From assembly GCA_018292915.2 (NCBI GenBank), contig JACVVK020000384.1:358501-422500 (forward strand): a stretch of DNA of 64,000 nt. The letters run 5' to 3'. Origin of the DNA: Batillaria attramentaria. Its lineage: Eukaryota; Mollusca; Gastropoda; Batillariidae. The translations under genes were made by a program, and so were the position numbers. Shown piece after piece: positions 1 to 10,243 of this stretch. The first letter of the stretch is position 1. Every line of letters starts with the position of its first letter. The notes under the pieces were generated by a model. The model was not told the DNA's origin, made no database searches, and worked only from the letters and a program-made list of their open reading frames with translations.

Positions 1-524
1 ACAGACCGACAGATCATGTAGCTATATAGTATAATTATGACAACCATTCGTATTTGTATTGTATGTTTTTAGCTGACACTTGTCTTGTAAGTTTAAGAAT
101 CGTTCTGTTTAGTGTACCGTGTTCCTTGTTCCACGTCGAACCTAAAAAAAATTTTTTTAAATCGGAAGTTTTTCATCAAATAATAAAGTTACATTGAATT
201 GGATGGAATTGAAACCCACACAGAACACGTTCCCTGTCGTTTTAGACTGTCCACCACTCATCAGTGACAGTGGCCAGTAACACTTGACTGTAAGGATCAC
301 TGACCGCCTCGGTAACGACAGTAGCTACAACGATTACACCAGCTAGAGCAAAGTAACACAGAACAGTAAGATCCGTGACTCCATGGACCTGAGTGACTGT
401 ATGGACCTGACAACAGCTCGGACATAAAGAACAGGAACGATCATTCCCCTCGTGTTTAAGCCCTCATCAGCACCCGCGCCGTGTTTAACCCCTCACCGGC
501 ACCGGCCGCGCCAGTAGATGACGG

Positions 525-1916
525 TTACATCGTAGTAACATCACCAGTTGTCATAGTAACATCAGTGGGAGGTGGCGTTTCTGTAGCATCAGTGAATGGG
601 GGCGTTGTCATTGTACCGTCAGTTGTCGTAGTAGTGGTGGTGGTCGGGGTGGTGGTGGTGGTGGCCGGGGTGGTGGTGGCCGGGGTGGTGGTGGTGGTTG
701 TGGTTGTGGTTGTGGCTGAAACAAACAAGAACGGCGTACATAAAGCACACACTGTGACGTCATGGGTACAGTCACAACAGCTGCAACATTGCAAATCTTT
801 AGAGTCTACAAGTGGCTTTACGATGTCCCAGTGTCAGTGTCAGTGTCAGTGTTGGTATCAGTGTCAGTGTTGGTATCAGTGTCTGTCAGTTGCTCATCAA
901 ACAACCTATAGCAGGAGCAGTGTCGGTGTCGGTGGCGGTGCCAGTGTCAGTGTTGGTATCAGTGTCAGTATCAGTATCAGTGTCAGTGTTGGTATAGCAG
1001 GAGCAGTGTCGGTGCCAGTGTCAGTGTTGATATTAGTGTCAGTATCAGTGTTCGTGTCAGTGTTGGTGTCTGTGGCGGTGCCAGTGTCAGTGTTGGTATC
1101 ACTGTCAGTGTCAGTGTCGGTGGCAGTGGCAGTGTCAGTGTTGGTGTCAGTTACAGTGTCAGTGGCAGTGCCAGTGTCAGTGTTGGTATCAGTGTCAGTG
1201 ACAGCGTCTGTGGCGGTGCCAGTGTCGGTGTTGGTATCAGTGTCAGTGTCAGTGTTGGTGTCAGTGACAGTGTCGGTGTCTGTGGCAGTGCCAGTGTCAG
1301 TGTTGGTATCGGTATCAGTGTCAGTGACAGTGTTAGAGTCAGTGCCAGTGTCGGTGGCAGTGTCAGTGTTGGTATCAGTGTCAGTGACAGTGTCGGTGCC
1401 AGTGCCAGTGTCAGTGTTGTTATCAGTGTCAATGCCAGTGTCGGTGTCTGTGGCGGTGCCAGTGTCGGTGTCGGTGCCAGTGTCAGTGTTGGTATCAGTG
1501 TCAGTATCAGTGTCGGTGACAGTGTTAGAGTCAGTGCCAGTGTCGGTGGCAGTGTCAGTGTTGGTATCAGTGCCAGTGTCAGTGTCAGTATCAGTGTCGG
1601 TGCCTGTGGCAGTGCCAGTGTTAGTGCCAGTGTCAGTGTCAGTGTTGGTATACGTGTTAGTGTCAGTTCCAGTGTCAGATCCAGTGCCGGTGCCATTGTC
1701 AGTGTCAGTGTCAGTGTGTTCCATTGTCAGTGTCAGTGTCAGTGTGTTGAAGGGATCGAGGCTTCATAGAAAAGATGAATGGTTAACCATAATTATAAAT
1801 GGCAGATGACTTACTTGTCTGTTTTTTCAGCAGCAATTTCTTGCAGATCTGGTTGAGATGATCGACCAGCGGACAGCCACTGCTACAACTGTAAGCGGAC
1901 TTCGCCTCGTTCCTGT

Positions 1917-2003
<87 letters not shown>

Positions 2004-2207
2004 CTTTGTGAAATTGACAGTTATGGGGAGTGCCAAAAAACAAAACAAAACAAAACAAAACAACAAAAAACGAACAACACCCCCCCCCCCCCCAAGAAAA
2101 ACAAACAACAACAAAACAACCAACCAAACAAACAACAACAAAACCAAAACAAAACAACGACAAACAACCAAACCAACAACAACAGCAGCTGAAGCAAATG
2201 CCACTGG

Positions 2208-2299
<92 letters not shown>

Positions 2300-2463
2300 T
2301 GGAGAGGTGGAGTGTTGCTTTATGAAAACAAACAGTATCAACATATCACCTGTGATAGTAACAGTATTTCCAGATGTGGTTCTTGAGGCGTTGTGGATAA
2401 ATCAGTCCGTACTTCCGACACACGTACTGCAGATGGAGCTTGATCGTCTGGAGCGACTGTTAC

Positions 2464-2547
<84 letters not shown>

Positions 2548-3564
2548 ACAGGAGTAAGAACACCATTGTGCCAAGCTATACTGACTTTGGGAGAAGTAAA
2601 GGTACTGACCTTGTCGTGACTTTGGCAGAAGTAAAGGTACTGACCTTGTCGTGACTTTGACGGGAGTGGGAACTGACCTTGCTGTGACTTTGGTAGAAGT
2701 AAAGGTACTGACCTTGCTGTGACTTTGGCATAAGTAAAGGTACTGACCTCGTCGTGACTTTGACGGGAGTGGGAACTGACCTTGCTGTGACTTTGGCAGA
2801 AGTAAACGTACTGACCTTGTCGTGACTTTGACGGGAGTGGGAACTGACCTTGCTGTGACTTTGGCAGAAGTAAACGTACTGACCTTGTGACTTTGGCAGA
2901 AGTAAAGGTACTGACCTTGCTGTGACTTTGGCATAAGTAAAGGTACTGACCTCGTCGTGACTTTGACGGGAGTGGGAACTGACCTTGCTGTGACTTTGGC
3001 AGGAGTAAACGTACTGACCTTGTCGTGACTATGACAGGGGTACTATAGGACTACAATACCAGGGTTCCCTGCCAAAAGGTACTATCGATACAGAAAGAAA
3101 GAAGAGAAACAGTACGTTCTGGCAGGAAACTCTCCATTATAGCACGCTCGTAACATACTACCACATGATGCCGACCTTGTCGTGACTTTGAAAGGGGTAG
3201 GTGCATCAACTGACCTTGTCGCGACTTTGACAGGAATAGGACCACCATATTGACGGGTTGACGTGCGGACAATGTCGCTTCAAGGACACGGCTGTTTTCC
3301 GCCAATACTCAGGGGAACCTGTCAATCAGAAGAAAGGTTTCATTCTTTCTTTAGTTTTTAAGTTGTTTCTCTATAGAGAAACAACTTTATGAGACGGGGC
3401 AGATTTTGCTACGCGCAGCAGCAAGTTTCAGTGATACAAAACAAGACTGTGACGTTTCTCCACACAATACTTACTTTCACGCACACAGTGACGTAACGAA
3501 ATCTGCGTCATAGACACCTTACGTGCACACTTTGCTGCTGCGTTCTTTTTGGCGGGAATGACGT

Positions 3565-3618
<54 letters not shown>

Positions 3619-4566
3619 ACGGATGTAATGATGGCTATCTCCTAAACCACCTCGTTGGAGGCCTTTTTACTTTGAGATAAAATGGGAATTCACCTTCTCC
3701 AGACCTACCTTTCACGATTTTTAGCCTACTGCATTTTCAAAAGAGTTATCGCCGATTTTTAAAAATCGGTCATGATACGAATTTTTTCGAAAAAAATGTT
3801 CAAATGGCTTCATTTTCTGAAATTGGGAAGATTATCCAATTATACTGCCTGTTTTCGTAGCACAGCTATGTAGCTCTGACAGGTTTTGTGTAAGAAAAAT
3901 ATTTCCGAGGTAGGGGTGGTTTGCATATAAGGCCAAATATCTATGAAAAGACTCCTTCGAATTACTCATCATTCCGGTATTTTTGTCACTTGTGCCAACT
4001 GCACATATGACATGAACTGCTGCACTATTATAGCTTTAGTATTAAGAATAGCAGAGCTTTTAGATAAACACATTTTTCACGTTTCTGCGAGAAGCGCCGG
4101 TCAAAAAAGTTCCAATTTTGCAATTTCGTAAGTACAAACCAAGGCACTTAAGTCCACGTTTCATCAGCTCTCTAGATCTTCCAGATTTTATGTCAAAATT
4201 AATTCAGTCACGGAAGTCACAAAAGCAACAAGGAAATCACAAGATATGTAGAAGTATCATCTGTCAGACGAGCAGCGTGAGGCTGACGTCAAATGTTTGG
4301 TTCACAGACAAAATCTGCAAGTATCGCCACTGCTTCCGACATTTCATCAGCCCTCTAGATCTTCCAGATTTCATGTGAAAAATAATTCAGTCGGAAAAGT
4401 CACAAAGCCAACAGGGAAATCACAAGACATGAACAAGCATCCTCAGACGATCTCAGTGCTAGAGGCTGACGTCGAAAGTTTACTTCACGGAATTGACGTC
4501 ATCTCTCTCTCTCTGTACGACGACCTGCCTGAGGCTGACGTCAAATGTTTAGATCACGGAACTGAC

Positions 4567-4602
<36 letters not shown>

Positions 4603-5185
4603 GGAGCCAGGGTGGCCGAATGGTAGAGCGTTGGACTTTCAATGCTTGGGCCGAGAGTTCGAATCCTGGCCGCTGGGGCCAAATATTTGTGCTGGCCTTT
4701 TTCTCGTTGCCCCGTCTTTGATATCACCCTTATGTGGGGGAAAAGGACGTTAATCTCCTAAACACCCACCCACCCACCCACCCTCTCTCTCTGCCTCTCT
4801 CTCTCTCCCTCCCTTCTTCCCCCACCCGGCCCCACCCCCAGTCACGTGGCTAATCGGTCGAGGTCGTAGAGGATCTAGTGTCATTGGTAGAACTTGGAGA
4901 GGGGAGAACCGGCAACAATAACTACAAAGACAAAATAAAACTGATGAAGTTTGGAGAAACAACTTTGTAGGACGGGGCCGTTCCTCCTTGTTAAAATTGT
5001 AATAGTTGAAATAATTGGGTTAGCAACAGTTTTACCTATCCTGCACCAATAACAGTACAGACGATTGTGATACAATGTGCACGAGAGAGAGAGATAAAAT
5101 GAAATGAAATGAAATGAAACTTTATTTGTCAACGGTAAAAGACATTGGTCCAGTGGTCCAGTTTTCATTCTTGCCGTTGTTAAAG

Positions 5186-5234
<49 letters not shown>

Positions 5235-5237
5235 GTG

Positions 5238-5309
<72 letters not shown>

Positions 5310-5353
5310 TCTATCTACGTCCGCTCATAGATACGACATACAAAAGGATATAG

Positions 5354-5409
<56 letters not shown>

Positions 5410-5541
5410 AAGTCACATACCGTCATAGTTGGCGTAAGTATAAACTCGCGGCTTTTTCCAACAATAGTGACCAAAGGTGGCATCGGAAGGTCCGATCTTG
5501 ACCAGTAGAGCGGCCAGAAGAAACCACGTGATGATTGCCAT
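525..5541 (-). CDS. Small secreted Cys-containing protein with Thr-rich tail, copy A (four exons)
   Basis: I do not recognise this family. Exons on the minus strand are 5421-5541, 2350-2456, 1815-1912 and 525-715. Exon 1 opens with a good start context (aaccATGG), a hydrophobic signal peptide (MAIITWFLLAALLV) and ends at G|gtatgt. Exon 2 encodes HLQYVCRKYGLIYPQRL and ends CACAG|gtgata. Exon 3 contains SCSSGCPLVDHLNQICKK and ends ACAA|gtaagt. Exon 4 follows tttgtttcag and is almost pure Thr with some Pro, ending in TAA. Phases join correctly from exon 2 to 3 to 4. Exon 1 to exon 2 does not join in the frame conserved with copy B: exon 2 is two bases short, so this copy may be broken or may have an unseen exon. 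Six cysteines are encoded before the Thr tail, which looks like a mucin-type O-glycosylation stretch (inference). The product is probably extracellular. Function unknown. Confidence 0.6.
829..1747. repeat. Hexanucleotide-type minisatellite (GTCAGT and variants)
   Basis: About 920 bp of GTCAGT, GTGCCA, GTTGGTATCA and similar units arranged in higher-order blocks. It lies inside intron 3 of secreted gene A. The units lack stop codons, so long Val/Ser or Thr/Asp frames are open on both strands. These are by-products of the repeat, since no acceptor joins the array in frame with the flanking exons. Confidence 0.85.
1919..1997. repeat. (CA)n microsatellite abutting exon 3 of gene A
   Basis: About 39 CA units. 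On the sense (minus) strand this is (TG)n ending only seven bases before the 3' splice site of exon 3. Confidence 0.95.
2213..2299. repeat. (GT)n microsatellite
   Basis: About 43 GT units. It is preceded at 2035-2190 by an A-rich CAAAA/CAAC low-complexity stretch including a C14 run. Confidence 0.95.
2463..2545. repeat. (CA)n microsatellite abutting exon 2 of gene A
   Basis: About 41 CA units, i.e. (TG)n on the sense strand, ending about seven bases upstream of the exon 2 acceptor (gttgtaacag). Confidence 0.95.
2581..3040. repeat. About 34-bp minisatellite carrying TGACCTTG half-sites
   Basis: Roughly 13 units alternating between two subtypes (GGCAGAAGTAAAGGTAC and GACGGGAGTGGGAAC), each followed by TGACCTTG or TGACCTCG. 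Two degenerate units recur at 3170-3232. The array lies in intron 1 of secreted gene A. Its recurring TGACCTTG is the complement of CAAGGTCA, an extended nuclear-receptor half-site. Confidence 0.85.
3233..4147. other. Intron 1 of gene A, no gene seen
   Basis: Apart from a (GT)n tract at about 3561-3616 I see only unique AT-rich DNA here. Short open frames lack splice signals or recognisable domains. Confidence 0.5.
4148..4430. repeat. Tandem duplication of about 189 bp
   Basis: A block beginning TTCATCAG, then CTCTAGATCTTCCAG, GAAGTCACAAAAGC and GGAAATCACAAGA occurs at about 4148-4247 and again at about 4336-4430, with CTGACGTCAAATGTTT after the first copy and related sequence after the second. 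Confidence 0.75.
4284..4570. promoter_or_regulatory. Cluster of CRE-like TGACGTCA palindromes
   Basis: Perfect TGACGTCA occurs at 4284-4291, 4494-4501 and 4536-4543. One-mismatch copies occur at 4467-4474 and 4563-4570. The full palindrome is the CREB/ATF consensus. Several copies sit in a repeated GAGGCTGACGTC context, so duplication alone may explain the cluster. It lies in intron 1 of secreted gene A, about 1 kb from exon 1. Confidence 0.4.
4601..4783 (+). mobile_element. tRNA-derived SINE (family 1), near full length
   Basis: The tRNA-like head GGGGAGCCAGGGTGGCCGAA carries an A-box-like segment, and the B box is GAGTTCGAATCCTGG. The body is CTCGTTGCCCCGTCTTTGAT and the tail is AAAGGACGTTAA then repeated CACCCACC. 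It is inserted in a (CT)n tract that continues on the far side. This is the reference copy for the family in this window. Confidence 0.85.
5188..5307. repeat. (CA)n microsatellite, interrupted once
   Basis: Two CA tracts separated by CCGTGAAA. They lie in intron 1 of secreted gene A. A CTTTATTTGTCAA segment just upstream at about 5118 is unremarkable. Confidence 0.95.
5354..5407. repeat. (GA)n microsatellite
   Basis: About 27 GA units directly downstream (sense orientation) of the exon 1 donor of secreted gene A. Confidence 0.95.
5421..5541 (-). CDS. Signal-peptide exon of secreted gene A
   Basis: Forty codons plus one base. The start ATG is at 5539-5541. The N-terminus has a positively neutral, strongly hydrophobic core (WFLLAALLV) followed by a plausible signal-peptidase region near PSDA, then a mature start with one Cys (FGHYCWKK). 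The donor is GACG|gtatgt. A long (GA)n tract (sense (CT)n) begins 14 bases into the intron. Exon 1 of the paralogue at 10-13.6 kb was not found. Confidence 0.65.
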
Positions 5542-5612
5542 GGTTACGTCTCTGCTGTTCTACCTGTACCTGTACCTATTATTCAATTTCCATCGTGAAA
5601 ATCTCTCTTCGA

Positions 5613-5659
5613 ACAAACAAACAAACAAACAAACAAACAAACAAACAAACAAACAAACA
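5613..5659. repeat. (AAAC)n microsatellite
   Basis: About 12 tetranucleotide units just upstream of the start exon of secreted gene A. Confidence 0.9.
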
Positions 5660-5882
5660 AAAGAAGAATAAAAAAGCGACAAATCCGATTTTCCTTCCCA
5701 GTTTTCTCCTTCCAAAATTTCCAGATTCTATGTGATATTCTTCTGATATCCTATTTTTCCTGTATTTTCTGTTTTTATTTTTACCAATTCAGAATGCAGG
5801 GACTGTTGCTGTTAGACTCACATTCAGTTCTATTGTTTTGGTGAAAGTCTGCAATCTTTGCAAAACCATGTCTTTACAAAGT

Positions 5883-6430
5883 GAGAATTATGAAAACACA
5901 ATTAAAATAGTACATGTGTTATAAAACGTTATGTTTTGCTAACCTACGAATTATGAAACATAATTACTATTATTTTTTTCTTAAAGTAGGAATTATGAAA
6001 TATTATATTTTAACAATGAGAATAATGAAACATTATCCTTTTTTAAAAGCAGAAATTATGTTGTTTTTTAACGTAAGAATTATGAGACCTTATGTTTTTC
6101 TTACAGTACATCTTACGAAACTTGTTGTTTAAACGGAAGAATCATAATCCATTACGTTTTCCTTAATAATACTTTGTTGGTTTTTTTTTGTCTAAAGTAC
6201 GAATTAAAAAAACAAACTCGTAAGAATCATCAAACATTTACGAAGAATTACGAAACTTTAAAAAAAAAGTAAGAATTATGAAACTTTGTGTTTTTTTTTT
6301 TCCAAAGATCGGAGGAATTTTGACACACATTACATGTTTACTTTAAAGTAAGAATTTTTTATGCAAAACTTATGAAACAAGTTATGAAACAAGTTATGAA
6401 ACAAGTTATGAAACAAGTTATGAAACAAGT
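5883..6430. repeat. Degenerate AT-rich tandem repeat ending in a 12-bp array
   Basis: Units of roughly 40-50 bp built around AGAATTATGAAAC and ATTATGTTTTT run from about 5883 to 6360. They end in five near-perfect ACAAGTTATGAA units at about 6370-6430. No coding signal. Confidence 0.75.
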
Positions 6431-6773
6431 TCTTCTCACACGGCTCTGAAGATGTGGTTCCACACACAACTCGCCACGCACACGCACACGGCGCCACTCC
6501 GTGCAGACGTCAGGAACACCGCGATATAAATACCCCTAGACCAGGGCAGGAGGGTGGTTTGACACGAAACAGAACAATGGGCGATAACAGGGTAACTGGA
6601 TGGGGCCGCATAATGTTTCTTACACTGATGGTCAATTACAGCTTGGAATAGAAACCGAAACAGAAACATAAACGATTATAGACATGTCATGCTTGCAACC
6701 CAGAGACACGTATAACATGACAGTCTCTGGGTTGAGACTGCGGTACTGAGTGTCTTAGACAGTCTGCTGGGCC

Positions 6774-8125
6774 GTGCTGGCTAGTTCAGACGAGAGACTT
6801 GTGTCACTAATGGCACTGCTCCATCTCAGCGCTGCCTTTGACACGCTCGACCACTCTATTCTTCTAAAGCGACTAGAAGCGACTTTCGGTGTCAGAGGAC
6901 TTGTCCTCGAGTGGTTTCAATCGTACGTTCATGAGCGTTGTTGGTTTGTCCTTGTTGACGGCGTTCCATCAGCCCAGCCTGGTGGTAATTCTCTGTCTGC
7001 AGCAGCCCCGCTTACATACGGAGTACCACAGGGTTCCGTCCTAGGACCGGTCCTCTTTACTTTGTACTCGCAGCCACTGTCCGACGTCATCGCTTCGCAT
7101 GGTTGTAACTTTCACAAGTACGCCGATGACACCGAACTGTCTCAGAGTGGACCAGCTGATGAATTTCCATCCATCCAGTTAGGCATTGAAAAGTCCATAC
7201 GAGACATTCTGTCGTGGATGAATAGCAACAAGCTGTTACTGAACACTGATAAAACAGAAGTCCTGCCCATTGGCTCGTCTGCTCGCCTACGGCTAGTAGA
7301 GAGCGAATGCGAGGACATTGGTGGTCATATGGTTCCCTTTCATAAGTCCGTCCAATACCTAGGCGTAACCATCGACCAGACACTGTCCATGCACGTACAA
7401 ATCGGAAAAACATGTCAAGCTTGTTTCCTGCAACTGAGGCGTATCGCTTCCATACGTTCTTGTCTCTCAGACACTACTTGCGCCAAGCTAGTCACAGCGT
7501 TCGTAACTTCCCACCTAGACTATTGTACAGTAATTCGGTTCTTGCTGGCCTTCCCGCGGAACAGATCGCGCGCCTGCAAAGAGTACAAAACAGTGCTGCC
7601 CGTCTGGTGCTGAGGAAAGGCACGCGAGACCACATCACACCGCTCTTGAAATCACTGCACTGGCTGCCAGTCAGTTTCCGCATTAAATACAAGTTGGCAG
7701 TTCTAGCCTACCGTCATTTCGATTATACTCTCCCGCCTTATCTGTCTGCCTCACTCTGCACCTACATTCCGTCCCGTATCCTCCGCTCATCTCATGACAA
7801 GCTACTCAAAATCCCTAAGATAAACCTGAAAACTTATGGTGAACGATGTTTCCGTTTCGCCACCCCTACAGTCTGGAACTCTCTGCCTATGGGGCTGAGA
7901 CAACCACCATCTTTATCAGCTTTTAGATCTGCACTGAAAACGCACCTATTTCAACAGGCTTTCAACTGATGTGTCTTTGTATTGTGTGATGTGTAAGATG
8001 TATTGATTGACGTGTTTGTCTGTATAGTGCGAATGTGTATGAGTGACGTGTGTTAGCGCAATGAGTCACTGTGTCTGAGAAGTGCGCTGTATAAATGAAA
8101 TTTATTATTTATTATTATTATTAAC
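6774..8125 (+). mobile_element. 5'-truncated non-LTR retrotransposon (jockey/CR1-like), defective reverse transcriptase
   Basis: The frame from 6774 encodes RT blocks in order: LSAAFDTLDHSILL (motif A region), YGVPQGSVLGPVLFTLY (motif B), YADDTELS (motif C) and LLNTDKTEVL. After DYC the frame shifts at about 7527-7531, which looks like a five-base insertion. It then continues as SVLAGLPAEQIARLQRVQNS, LHWLPVSFRIKYKL and WNSLP to a stop at about 7969. A 3' UTR ends in GCGCTGTATAAATG and TTATTATT repeats at about 8123. The element begins inside the RT domain, so the endonuclease and 5' region are missing, as is usual for dead-on-arrival LINE copies. The catalytic Asp position of motif A reads His (ALLHLSAAFD). 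Confidence 0.9.
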
Positions 8126-8230
8126 ATGTATGATGTACGCCTGATGCTGTAACCCGACAAACACTCAACCTTACAGCATTGTAACTCTAGATCTCGTCAT
8201 GTTTTACTTATGTTTCTTCAGGTTCCTGCT

Positions 8231-8346
8231 TGATGTCCCGTCATCCACATATAGTGGCCAGGGGGCACAACTCGGTCATTGAGCCAGTCTGATGCCCCGC
8301 CATCCACATATAGTGGCCAGGGGGCACAACTCGGTCATTGAGCCAG
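8231..8346. repeat. Two tandem copies of a 59-bp repeat
   Basis: Each unit runs from GATGTCCCGTCATCCACATA through TAGTGGCCAGGGGGCACAAC to TCGGTCATTGAGCCAGT. The same pair recurs at 9021-9135. Confidence 0.85.
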
Positions 8347-8588
8347 TTAGACTCCAGAGTGCAGTCCCTTTTCGGCGGGGCGTGAAAATGTGACTGCTTA
8401 CACCCAGCGCCATTTTCAAAAATGGCGAAATTTTTTTAGAAAAGCGAAGACTTGTGTGTCATATGAATCGATTTGAAACGAAGTCTTGAATATCCGACCA
8501 CTTTTGGTTTGGGCAAAATCTTTGCCAGCGGACAATTATTGTTGCGATTTGATGGCACTGTTTACGTGGTACACTGATCCAACAGGAT

Positions 8589-8927
8589 GTGAGTAAACGG
8601 CAAGGGGGTTGCACTCTGACAGGCCAAGGTGTTGCACTCTGCAGGCAAGTATTATTGCACGGTGCAGACGATCACGTACCTGCCTTGTGGTGGAATAAGA
8701 GACGATTACAAAAGCATACACACCCGTGCTCTAAGACTGAATGTAATAATAGGTTTGTCCATTCAGACAGAGACATGTTATGTATGTCTCTGATTCAGAA
8801 ACACGCCTACTTTCACTCTGAAGACAGCCTGCCATCACTTGCGCCATTGAGGATCCCTCTGGGTTCAAAGCTGGTCAAGGATGACATAGTGCGCGACCTT
8901 GTGTTTGAGAGCACCGAGACAATTTAG
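8589..8927 (+). other. Open frame of 112 codons between paired repeats, unassigned
   Basis: The frame ends in a protein-like segment (SLPSLAPLRIPLGSKLV, DIVRDLVFESTETI) but has no recognisable domain, and its upstream half looks random. It lies between two pairs of identical 59-bp repeats, so it may belong to an unknown mobile element. It could equally be chance. Confidence 0.2.
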
Positions 8928-9020
8928 GCCCGTCACGGTAGCGCAGTGAGCGCCATTTCCCCACTGTGCACAGAGGTACTTTCCACTGAAAGACTCTGTG
9001 CCCCAGAGAGTGTGAGCCAG

Positions 9021-9135
9021 TCTGATGCCCCGTCATCCACATATAGTGGCCAGGGGGCACAACTCGGTCACTGAGCCAGTCTCATGCCCCGTCATCCACA
9101 TATAGTGGCCAGGGGACACAACTCGGCCATTCATT
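9021..9135. repeat. Second pair of the 59-bp repeat
   Basis: Two near-identical copies of the unit described at 8231, in the same orientation and about 790 bp away. Confidence 0.85.
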
Positions 9136-9797
9136 CAGTCAGAATGACAAGGTTTACAGACACTGTCGAAAGGTAATCATTCATTAGTTACTCTAGTTAC
9201 CTTTTTGTTAGCTTGTTTGTTTGTGTGTACAATTTGTGCAGTGTCAGTTTTCGTCGCTTTTTCGCGGCGTTGCAATGTCAGATTCGCACGGTGTCTGAAC
9301 CCAAAACATCAGTATGCCGGCGTCTTGAACACCGTTCCTACAACACTGTCACATCGTCCACTATTCCTTACACTGAACGCTGAGCACTGACTGAACACTG
9401 CTCACTTGGAGTCATTCTGTAAACAATGTCACAGTAGCGAGTGACCTGGCGGCGGCCATACTGTCGCGCGACAAAAATAACATTGTCATAGCACTGAGTC
9501 ACAATGTCAAGTCTTTGAAACAGTTCAAAATAAATGTGTGTTTTAATTTGATTTCGCGTTATTATTGCAGATGTCAAAAATATTAATGACCCTTTTATGT
9601 TTGACAGTAAGTGACTGTCCGCCCGCCAACCTCACGCGTGGAACGAAGCAAGGGGCAGCACAAATCTCCCTCCTGCAGACACAGTTGTCTCCCCTCCCCG
9701 TGTGGTCGTCTATAATGGCCAAAAAATGATGTTTGTGTCACTTTATTCTCATAGTTTTGTTTGCCACGTCGTCAAACGTAAGGACATGTATAGGTAC
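9136..9797. other. No gene seen
   Basis: Non-repetitive sequence with only short open frames, none with splice signals or domains I recognise. Confidence 0.4.
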
Positions 9798-9798
9798 G

Positions 9799-9849
<51 letters not shown>

Positions 9850-9887
9850 GTGACACACACACTCACACACCGTGACACACACACCGT

Positions 9888-9921
<34 letters not shown>

Positions 9922-9950
9922 GCATGCACGCACGAACGCACGCACGCACA
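9798..9950. repeat. Interrupted (CA)n array
   Basis: CA tracts broken by CCGTGA three times, then a short (CGCA)n-like end. The CCGTGA interruption also occurs in the CA array at 5188-5307. Confidence 0.9.
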
Positions 9951-10243
9951 GTCGGAAGCACGCATTCACACATGACGTTAAGTGGAGAGTTTTGCAGTAT
10001 TGTCTTATTAGCATCACACGCCATCAACTGACTAGTACAGTGCCCGGCCAAGAGGAATCATCATTATTATTGGCCATAATTAAACAGAACAAGTGCAGCA
10101 AAGAATAGCAACCCGTGATTTGTAAATTGACAGTCAGTCAGTGGAGGACAGCAACCAAGATGGCAGCACGCAGGCATGAAGTCGTAGTGACGCCAAACCG
10201 GAAAAGACTGATCGCTGCGCTGCATGCCGGGAAGCAGGCTCGG

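Noticed and set aside
906..1724. 272-codon Thr/Asp-rich frame on the minus strand
   Set aside because: Repeat-derived, with no acceptor or donor joining it in frame to neighbouring exons.
481..1809. 442-codon Val/Ser-rich open frame
   Set aside because: Created by a stop-free GTCAGT minisatellite. The antisense part holds a real Thr-rich exon of gene A.
1858..2654. His/Thr and Cys/Val poly-dipeptide frames in (CA)n or (GT)n tracts here and elsewhere (5.1, 9.7, 41.0, 50.2, 63.2 kb)
   Set aside because: Microsatellite artefacts.
2581..3040. CRISPR-like repeat array
   Set aside because: Units are contiguous without unique spacers, in a eukaryotic intron.
4601..4680. tRNA gene
   Set aside because: The tRNA-like sequence with A and B boxes is the head of a repeated SINE carrying the same body each time.
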